Shown piece by piece: positions 49,667 to 55,244 of a DNA stretch of 55,244 bases (the stretch's first letter is position 1; every line of letters begins with the position of its first letter). The DNA is from an uncultured SAR116 cluster alpha proteobacterium (GTDB lineage: Bacteria > Pseudomonadota > Alphaproteobacteria > Puniceispirillales > Puniceispirillaceae): the NCBI GenBank assembly GCA_902596655.1, contig CACJUX010000011.1:1-55244 (forward strand), read 5' to 3'. A program made the translations under genes and the position numbers. The notes beneath the pieces are model-generated. The model did not search any database. It was not told the origin of the DNA and saw only the letters and a program-made list of their open reading frames with translations.

Positions 49667-50269
49667 CTAGCGGGTAATCCGCTTGGCTATTGGCACAACC
49701 GTAACAGCAGCCTCATCCGTTTTCTCAACGTTGAGCTGCAGGAAAAACGGTGTTGATCCACCAGCCTTGATAATTCGGTCATCCGGCATGACCATCTGTT
49801 CATTTATGATCGTGCCATCGGTGGCAGCAACTGTGACAAGCAGATCGGCGGCATGTGCATCAAAATCGCTATTATTCCTCAAACTACCACTCAAGCGTAG
49901 CGTATCGCCAGTATGCGCGGCTTTAAGACCAATCACCTCCAGCTTGTCAATGTTTGCGCGTATCGTCATGCCGAGCAGATCAAAGCCCGGTATAAGATCG
50001 GGCAAATAGGCGGTCACCACCACCCGCTGGTGAACCACTCCACCAGCCAGCGCGCCAAGTAACAGCAGGGTCATCAAAAGCACGCGCAGGCCTTTCAAGC
50101 CTCCACTTGTGACACGCTTTGATTTTTTTGGGCTGATACTCCCAATTCTGGGCGGGACGGCAAACCACACATGCGAACAGACCGAGCAACGAACAGTCTG
50201 GCCATCTACGTTCAAATCTTGGCTGGCTACTCGAAAGATCGTCTCACAGCTGGGGCATGTCAAAAGCAT
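49667..50269 (-). CDS. MJ0042-type zinc-ribbon membrane protein (DUF3426-like)
   Basis: A 200-residue protein with an N-terminal zinc ribbon, MLLTCPSCETIFRV ... VRCSVCSHVWFA (two C-x2-C), a basic linker, one membrane helix (LRVLLMTLLLLGALAGGVVHQ, about 67-87) and a C-terminal beta-rich domain of DUF3426 type (LEVIGLKAAHTGDTLRLSGSLRNNSDF). Function unknown; relatives are often beside lysA or ftsE. The ATG at 50269 gives the canonical MLLTCPSC start. The usual divergent ftsE-ftsX pair is absent; the next gene is YdcF-like. Confidence 0.88.
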   Translation of the reverse strand: MLLTCPSCETIFRVASQDLNVDGQTVRCSVCSHVWFAVPPRIGSISPKKSKRVTSGGLKGLRVLLMTLLLLGALAGGVVHQRVVVTAYLPDLIPGFDLLGMTIRANIDKLEVIGLKAAHTGDTLRLSGSLRNNSDFDAHAADLLVTVAATDGTIINEQMVMPDDRIIKAGGSTPFFLQLNVEKTDEAAVTVVPIAKRITR

Positions 50270-50453
50270 GTGAATTAGTCCAAACACGTTGAGGTTATTC
50301 AATCGATACCGCAAAGCGGAAAATTGATAAAGTCAAACAGGTGAAATTACGCCATCGTCATGCTAAAAACATTCTAAAATTTCATATCAAGGCCTTCTTC
50401 GCAATCGACAAACATTTAGGTGCAAGCGGGAAGCCCATCAGGTGGTTTCAACT

Positions 50454-51170
50454 ATGAGACAATCAACGAAGCGTCCAAACTTGCAAAAACGCATGGCGGC
50501 AAGCCGTAAAATAGTCAGAGGCAAAGCGATCGAAATCCCCGTTGTTGGTAGACCCAAGAGACACGTCCAGCCACCAAACCAAGGCACCAAAACAAACCAA
50601 CGCAGATATCCACTGGTGGTATTAGCCGTTTGTGTGGCAACACTAATTGCCGGTTTCCAGCATTTTGTTCTCACCCTCCCCAAGGCAACAACTGACCAGA
50701 TACAGTTTACTGACGGCATTGTTGTGATGACAGGTGGCCAGCAACGGCTGGATAACGGAGTTAGGCTTCTGACAGAGGGATTTGCCGATAAGATGCTAAT
50801 TTCTGGTGTAGGAAAGGGCGTCAACCGAGCCATTCTCGTGCAGGCGCTGGGCCTGAGTGAAGCGCAGATCAGTACATTGTTCTGCTGTGTGGAGCTGGAT
50901 CACGCCGCGCAAAACACATTTGGCAATGCCAAAAGCACTCGCGAATGGTCACACAAATATGGCATGCAATCACTCCGGCTTGTGACCGCAAATTATCACA
51001 TGCCTCGCGCCCTGCTGATCTTTAGCCGTGAACTGCCAGATGTTGATCTTTATCAATGGCCGGTAAATCCAGACGATCTCAATCTTGCTAATTGGTGGTG
51101 GGATCCGGCATCACTTTGGCTATTAGCCCGCGAATATGCCAAATATCTGACCGTCTATTTCAGCGTTTGA
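50454..51170 (+). CDS. YdcF/ElyC (DUF218) family protein
   Basis: A 238-residue protein with a basic cytoplasmic N-terminus, one membrane helix (PLVVLAVCVATLIAGFQHFVL, about 48-68) and a DUF218 domain in the periplasm: DGIVVMTGGQQRLDNGVRLLTEGFADKMLISG, ENT-equivalent AQNTFGNAKSTREW and VTANYHMPRALLIF. ElyC/SanA relatives affect envelope integrity and peptidoglycan precursor use; the exact substrate is unknown. In other alphaproteobacteria it follows ftsEX and precedes plsC, both missing here. The ATG at 50454 follows AGGTGG at 8 bases. Confidence 0.88.
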   Translation: MRQSTKRPNLQKRMAASRKIVRGKAIEIPVVGRPKRHVQPPNQGTKTNQRRYPLVVLAVCVATLIAGFQHFVLTLPKATTDQIQFTDGIVVMTGGQQRLDNGVRLLTEGFADKMLISGVGKGVNRAILVQALGLSEAQISTLFCCVELDHAAQNTFGNAKSTREWSHKYGMQSLRLVTANYHMPRALLIFSRELPDVDLYQWPVNPDDLNLANWWWDPASLWLLAREYAKYLTVYFSV

Positions 51171-51176
51171 GACAGG

Positions 51177-52055
51177 CTAGGACTGGCCGGCATCAATAAT
51201 CGACCGCCTGATTTCACGCGTGCGGTGAAACAACTCTTCAAGCTTATCACCTTCCTGCCAGCGGATCGCTCTCTGAAGATAGGACAGATCTTCTGAAAAT
51301 CGCTGCAGCATTTCAAGGACCGCCAAATCATTATTTAGGAAAACATCACGCCACATCACTGGATCAGACGATGCCAGCCGCGTGAAATCGCGAAAACCAG
51401 ATGCTGAAAATCTGATCACATCATTCTTCAGTTGCTGTTCCAAATCGACAGCGGTACTGACAATAGTGTAGGCGATCAAATGCGGAAGATGGGAAGTCAA
51501 CGCTGTCACTTTGTCATGATAATCGGCATCCATCCGCTCGCATACGGACCCCAGACCTGTCACAAAGGACTCGAATTTCGCCACCACTTCCTCGGGTGCG
51601 TCAAGTGGCAAGACAAGCCAATAGCGTCCGTCAAACAGATCCACGACCCCCGCCTCAGGACCAGAATGTTCCGTTCCTGCAAGTGGATGCGAGGGAACCC
51701 AATGGATGGAGGCACTGATGTGCGGGTCAACGTCACGGACAACCGACCGTTTTGTTGACCCAGTGTCAGTAAGAACCGCTCCATCCTTCATGTGAGGAAC
51801 GATCTTTGAGCTGAGGTCGGCCATGGCACCAACCGGCACCGACATGATCACAAGATCAGCATCCGCCACGGCAAGGCTAGGATCAGCCTCAAACTGGTCA
51901 ACCAAAGCTAACTTGGTTACGCGCTGGCCAATATCTGGCCCAGCGTCACAGCCGCATATAGATGCAGCCAAGGCAGCCCGGCGGGTTGCCAGAGCGATCG
52001 ACGATCCGATAAGTCCCATGCCAATAATGGTGATTTTTTCAAAAATAGGGGCCAT
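51177..52055 (-). CDS. prephenate (or arogenate) dehydrogenase
   Basis: A 292-residue NAD(P)-dependent dehydrogenase of the TyrA family. The Rossmann loop is ITIIGMGLIGSSIALA (residues 8-23); VIMSVPVGAMADLSSKI, LTDTGSTKRSVVRDV and the active-site HWVPSHPLAGTEHSGPEAG follow, with a C-terminal helical dimerisation domain (SHLPHLIAYTIV, FRDFTRLASSDPVMWRDVFL). It makes hydroxyphenylpyruvate or tyrosine. The chorismate mutase gene lies 28 bp upstream in the same direction. Substrate preference (prephenate or arogenate) cannot be decided. Confidence 0.94.
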   Translation of the reverse strand: MAPIFEKITIIGMGLIGSSIALATRRAALAASICGCDAGPDIGQRVTKLALVDQFEADPSLAVADADLVIMSVPVGAMADLSSKIVPHMKDGAVLTDTGSTKRSVVRDVDPHISASIHWVPSHPLAGTEHSGPEAGVVDLFDGRYWLVLPLDAPEEVVAKFESFVTGLGSVCERMDADYHDKVTALTSHLPHLIAYTIVSTAVDLEQQLKNDVIRFSASGFRDFTRLASSDPVMWRDVFLNNDLAVLEMLQRFSEDLSYLQRAIRWQEGDKLEELFHRTREIRRSIIDAGQS

Positions 52056-52083
52056 TTTGGCGCTTTCTGTCTACGCGATGCCT

Positions 52084-52755
52084 TCACCGGTGAGGCGACA
52101 ACCAGTCTGCAACCTTACCAATGAATTTTGACTTGTCACCTTTTACCTCGAGGGTAGCGTCGCCAGCAACCTCGACGATCGAACAGGCATCACCGTCAGC
52201 CAATGCATAAAGGTTGATATCGGCACCCGAGGCATCCGCCTCATGCGACCCGATGATAAAACAGGGGCTAATACCTGGGACACCAACAAGCGGTGTGCGA
52301 GCGACAATCATCGCACCCTGATTGACCAGAAGATAATGTGCAATCCTGGCCGTCGCAGTGCAGGATACCACGATATAGTCAGCCTGTCCCGGCACCGCAC
52401 CCAAGAGCCTGTCCATATCATCGATGACATCAAACGTCGCGCCATTGGCAAAATGCCAATGCGCTGTGACCAGCGAATCATGATGCGTAGCAATGCGCAA
52501 ACTGCCTTGCTGTTGGGCAACACTCGCAGAAAATATGTGGCGCCAGACACCGGCTAGAACTACCGGGTCCAGATCAGGCGCAGCGCTCTGCAGCCTGCGC
52601 ATAATGGCGGCCTCTCGTCCTGGTCTAAAAGTTGCGCTGCCATTTTTTGCAGCAGCTACATGTCTGGAAACTTCAAAACGTTTCTCCAGAAGCGCAATGA
52701 TCTCATCATCGAGGCTGTCGAGCACAGTACGAAGTTCTGTCAACTTGTCAGTCAT
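52084..52755 (-). CDS. chorismate mutase (AroQ) with C-terminal extension
   Basis: A 223-residue protein. The first ~90 residues are an AroQ-type helical chorismate mutase: ELRTVLDSLDDEIIALLEKRFEVSRHVAAAK, GREAAIMRRL and VWRHIFSASVAQQ, with the two Arg and Lys/Glu active-site positions. The remaining ~130 residues (IATHHDSLVTAHWHF ... VVSCTATARIAHYLL ... LYALADGDACSIVEVAG) form a separate alpha/beta-looking domain that I do not recognise; it lacks the TRF motif of prephenate dehydratase. It feeds prephenate to the adjacent dehydrogenase. The ATG at 52755 matches family starts; an upstream start at 53025 would overlap the methyltransferase gene. Confidence 0.9.
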   Translation of the reverse strand: MTDKLTELRTVLDSLDDEIIALLEKRFEVSRHVAAAKNGSATFRPGREAAIMRRLQSAAPDLDPVVLAGVWRHIFSASVAQQQGSLRIATHHDSLVTAHWHFANGATFDVIDDMDRLLGAVPGQADYIVVSCTATARIAHYLLVNQGAMIVARTPLVGVPGISPCFIIGSHEADASGADINLYALADGDACSIVEVAGDATLEVKGDKSKFIGKVADWLSPHR

Positions 52756-52864
52756 CAATAATCCAGAAGTAAATGCAACGATAGTCCTCCGCAAGTTTAA
52801 GGCGAAAATGCCCAACGCCAATACCCAAGTACTGATACAGTTTGACTTGTGTCCAGATTTTACC

Positions 52865-53599
52865 TCAAAGCCACCGCGCGACCCGGCTGGTCTGCGGCGC
52901 AAGACTTGGTCTGGCACGCGGTCTAAGGCTGCGAAGTTTACTGGTCTTTCCAGCAGGTGCATAGAGCATTTTATCCGCCTCAGCAAGCAGCACACCACCC
53001 AACGCCGGCCACCAGCGTGCGCCAACGCGTTCTATGCTGTGCGATAGTTTCAGCGTCCAGCCTGTCGCCATTGGTGGCATAAACAGCATTGTCGTTATCA
53101 CCCGAGGCTCAAAACCATGATGCTGCAGTAATTCGCGTAGTTGACGCCGTGAATAGGGGCGGCCATGCCCGAACGGCGTCCATTCCGCCCGCGTCCACAT
53201 CCCGTGTCGATGCGGTACAATCACCAACAATCGGCCAGCTCCATCCAGGATGCGCCAGCATTCATCCATCATTCTGCCAGGATCCGAGTCAAACTCAAGT
53301 GCATGCACCAAAAACAGACGGTCAGTTTGCACGTCGGGAATCGGAAGTGCATGCGGATCGACAAGCGTCGAGCGCACCGGCTGGTTGCGCGGCCAGACGA
53401 GGACACCCTGACGCTGTGGCATCAGCAAGGAATCAACATCATCCTGACGCAGAAATGGCGTGGCAAAGCCAATGGCAATGTTGCAACATCCCTCAGACCG
53501 CTCCCAGAAATCAGTCACCCTGGGCTGGAGCCGCGCTGCCACCTGTAGTCCCTGACGCGCCTCATAGAAAGTCTTAATTTCCGATATGTCGTCATACAT
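52865..53599 (-). CDS. class I methyltransferase domain protein, function unknown
   Basis: A 244-residue protein with a degenerate class I methyltransferase fold: EGCCNIAIGFATPFL replaces the usual glycine-rich motif I, while LFLVHALEFDSDPGRMMDECWRILDGAGRLLVIVPHRHGMWTRAEWTPFGHGRPYS is the strand 4-5 and post-motif region typical of the alphaproteobacterial group often next to hydroxyacylglutathione hydrolase. No nucleophile or specific substrate can be inferred, and SAM binding may be weak. A basic C-terminal tail (LRSLRPRARPS) follows. It precedes chorismate mutase by 109 bp on the same strand. Confidence 0.8.
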   Translation of the reverse strand: MYDDISEIKTFYEARQGLQVAARLQPRVTDFWERSEGCCNIAIGFATPFLRQDDVDSLLMPQRQGVLVWPRNQPVRSTLVDPHALPIPDVQTDRLFLVHALEFDSDPGRMMDECWRILDGAGRLLVIVPHRHGMWTRAEWTPFGHGRPYSRRQLRELLQHHGFEPRVITTMLFMPPMATGWTLKLSHSIERVGARWWPALGGVLLAEADKMLYAPAGKTSKLRSLRPRARPSLAPQTSRVARWL

Positions 53600-53627
53600 G
53601 GCAGTCAGTTACACCCCGGTTATCTCG

Positions 53628-53981
53628 TCAAAGATCTGACAGCTGATAGGCAATCTGCTTGCAGTCAGGATAGGCTTCCGGCTTGGCAGTTCGCACGCGT
53701 AGTCCAATCACCCCATCCAGCATTCGCAGGGCATTAAACAATTCACGCGCCAGTGTTTCCTGCAGGTCAAAATGACGGGAAGCAACAATCTTCATTATGG
53801 TTTCGCGAATAACATCATAATTGAGCGAATCATTGACATCATCAGAAACCGGCTCACTAACCGGTGACAACAGCAGCTCGGCGTCAATCAGCACACGCTG
53901 CGGTGCGGCGCGCTCATGGTGGTAAATGCCAATAAGACACATGCACTCCAATCCCTCGAGAATAAAACGTCTGTTTATCAT
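53628..53981 (-). CDS. folB: dihydroneopterin aldolase
   Basis: A 117-residue tunnelling-fold enzyme that converts dihydroneopterin to hydroxymethyl-dihydropterin in folate synthesis. CLIGIYHHERAAPQRVLIDAEL near the N-terminus has the conserved G-x-x-x-x-E equivalent pocket, DSLNYDVIRETIMKIVASRHFDLQETLARELFNAL carries the conserved Y and E of the active site, and RVRTAKPEAYPDCKQI the catalytic-type Lys-Pro. GGGG just before the ATG acts as ribosome site. folE and folD lie elsewhere in the window. Confidence 0.9.
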   Translation of the reverse strand: MINRRFILEGLECMCLIGIYHHERAAPQRVLIDAELLLSPVSEPVSDDVNDSLNYDVIRETIMKIVASRHFDLQETLARELFNALRMLDGVIGLRVRTAKPEAYPDCKQIAYQLSDL

Positions 53982-54020
53982 GTCACCCCATCTGCATATG
54001 AGTTTAACATCGGGATCCCG

Positions 54021-54980
54021 TTACAGCCGATCGACAATCCAGTCAGGATAGATCTCACAAGATTTGATCATCTGGCTGGCCCCGCCATCGCGGAACAACC
54101 CGTAATCTGTAAGCAGGACGCTTCGCAGACCGAATGCCGAGCCGCCGATAATATCAGTATGCAAACTATCACCAACCATTGCCACACGGGACTTCTCAAA
54201 ACGCTGCCCGGTGACAGCCTCAAGCCGGGCAAATGCCGTCTCAAATGAGGCTACATGGGGCTTGCCGTACCAGGAAACGGGAACACCCGTGTTTTTCATC
54301 GCCCGCATCGCCCAATAGCCGCACTCGACGGCAAAACCACTGGCCTGCGGTGATACCACATCGGGATTGGCAACATGGATCCGTCGTTTGCGTTGACGCA
54401 TCGAAGCCTCCAATTGGTCCTGATCATCGCCGTTCCAGTCAATCGTGCCTAGAAATACAAACTCATCAGCCTGTTCAAAAAAATCAGTATCCCTGCCATA
54501 GCGCAACTCATCCCTATACCCAAGTGGCTTTGAGGTGCCACTGAGCGAGCCATACACAGTCCCTATAGGCCGGTCCCTGAGAGCCGCCTCAAGCACATCA
54601 CGACTCGAGACAACTTGATTGCGAGCGATCGCCAAACCCCAGTTCTGGTATTTCTGCCAAGCCATCTCGGCACCAAAGCTGGCACCGTTGGTCAGAACAA
54701 TAATCGGCACATGCAGTCTCGCGGCCTGATCAAACAATTCATCAATACCGGCAATCGGCCCGTCACCAACATTGATCACACCATATCCATCAAGAATCAT
54801 TGCATCAACTTCAGTAAGTACGTCAACTAGGCGTGATAGATGTGTTGGAGTTACACTACGTGGCGTTGGCATTATCGGCCGAAGGCTCTCATAGATATTG
54901 ATCACATCAGCCAACCGCATTGTCTCTGCGTCCGGCAGTTCCAGACTTTTTAGGTCTAGCAGGTTTTCTTCCGCTGGCAT
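54021..54980 (-). CDS. HAD superfamily hydrolase, class IIA (TIGR01459 type)
   Basis: A 319-residue HAD phosphatase-like protein. Motif I is AMILDGYGVINVGDG, with Asp nucleophile but Tyr where class IIA enzymes have Gly-Val; motif II VLTNGASFGAEM; motif III Lys lies in GKPHVASFETAFARLE; motif IV is VAMVGDSLHTDIIGGSAFG. NagD-like class IIA capping is expected from the length. Its substrate is unknown. The ATG at 54980 is used; a GTG at 54992 is also possible. The gene ends 39 bp before folB. Confidence 0.88.
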   Translation of the reverse strand: MPAEENLLDLKSLELPDAETMRLADVINIYESLRPIMPTPRSVTPTHLSRLVDVLTEVDAMILDGYGVINVGDGPIAGIDELFDQAARLHVPIIVLTNGASFGAEMAWQKYQNWGLAIARNQVVSSRDVLEAALRDRPIGTVYGSLSGTSKPLGYRDELRYGRDTDFFEQADEFVFLGTIDWNGDDQDQLEASMRQRKRRIHVANPDVVSPQASGFAVECGYWAMRAMKNTGVPVSWYGKPHVASFETAFARLEAVTGQRFEKSRVAMVGDSLHTDIIGGSAFGLRSVLLTDYGLFRDGGASQMIKSCEIYPDWIVDRL

Positions 54981-55044
54981 CGCCGGCAACACCTCTCATA
55001 AAACTCTGATTGAAAGCGTCCATCACAGAAACCATTATGACAAA

Positions 55045-55244
55045 TCAGCAGCCGTAATGGATTAGAAAAAATGCCTCACACCAGATCACCTCTGCCAGGA
55101 ATTCATCCACATTCACAACATCTGGCAGCTGCAGCATGAAATTGTTAAAGCTCTTAAACGGTCCAACCTCGACGAAGTAGGAATTTATAGCCAAGAATCT
55201 ATTCTCTGTCTCAACAAAGATTGGTGCAAAAACAACCTTTAGTT
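55045..55244 (-). CDS. C-terminal part of an unrecognised gene (partial)
   Basis: The reverse strand is open for 66 codons from the window edge to a TGA at 55045-55047. The residues (VVFAPIFVETENRFLAI, YFVEVGPFKSFNNFML, VNVDEFLAEVIWCEAFF) look protein-like, but I do not recognise a family. The start lies beyond the window, so truncation by the edge prevents judgement; it might also be a chance open frame or a remnant. It would end 64 bp before the HAD gene on the same strand. Confidence 0.4.
   Translation of the reverse strand, partial: LKVVFAPIFVETENRFLAINSYFVEVGPFKSFNNFMLQLPDVVNVDEFLAEVIWCEAFFLIHYGC

Overview
This 55 kb window reads as an ordinary chromosomal segment of an alphaproteobacterium, probably a marine Rhodospirillales/SAR116-like lineage. 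The class is well supported: class I lysyl-tRNA synthetase, aerobic cobaltochelatase CobS/CobT beside a J-domain protein and BolA, the xerD-accA and aroK-aroB blocks, the HIG1-PduO-etfB-etfA order, argD-argF-hslO, and tlpA/argH/lptM/lysA. The lineage is a guess from gene order and moderate GC by eye. I see no rRNA, tRNA, CRISPR array, prophage or insertion sequence.

Layout. 1-2.4 kb: partial methyltransferase, then a decayed comF, grxC and a nitrilase-family amidase. 2.4-6.6 kb (minus): a tiny membrane protein, a 701-aa exported protein, xerD and accA. 6.8-10.4 kb (plus): aroK, aroB, a CNNM/CorC-type protein, DUF2889. 10.4-14.6 kb: bolA, J-domain protein, cobS, cobT, rpmB. 14.6-22.9 kb: an unexplained gap, pyrD, class I lysS, a DinG/XPD-type helicase, and groES-groEL under a CIRCE element. 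22.9-25.9 kb: type 2 ferredoxin-NADP reductase, a gene-poor gap of about 1 kb, and ctaA. 26-30.7 kb: aspS, a wrecked homocysteine S-methyltransferase gene, DUF1289, a DJ-1/PfpI-like protein, folE. 30.8-38.4 kb: trkH, a lipoprotein, hslO, argF, argD, a long-form dCTP deaminase and an ABC-2 permease. 38.5-46.1 kb: recX, acs, SCO, YggT, folD, HIG1, PduO, etfB, etfA. 46.1-55.2 kb: a TlpA-like protein, argH, lptM, lysA, a zinc-ribbon protein, a YdcF-like protein, prephenate dehydrogenase, chorismate mutase, a methyltransferase, folB, a HAD hydrolase and the end of an unknown gene.

The genes are mainly core metabolism: shikimate and tyrosine, arginine, lysine, folate/one-carbon, cobalamin, pyrimidine and heme/cytochrome-oxidase biogenesis, plus electron-transfer flavoprotein, acetate activation, potassium uptake and chaperones. 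I found no convincing undescribed multi-gene system. The most informative observations are two genes caught in decay (comF and a homocysteine S-methyltransferase), two poorly explained intergenic tracts that hold possible gene remnants, places where usual neighbours (hisC, ftsEX) seem to be missing, a strong hairpin between dcd and argD, and a few active-site departures (CGYC glutaredoxin, a DJ-1 relative without its cysteine).
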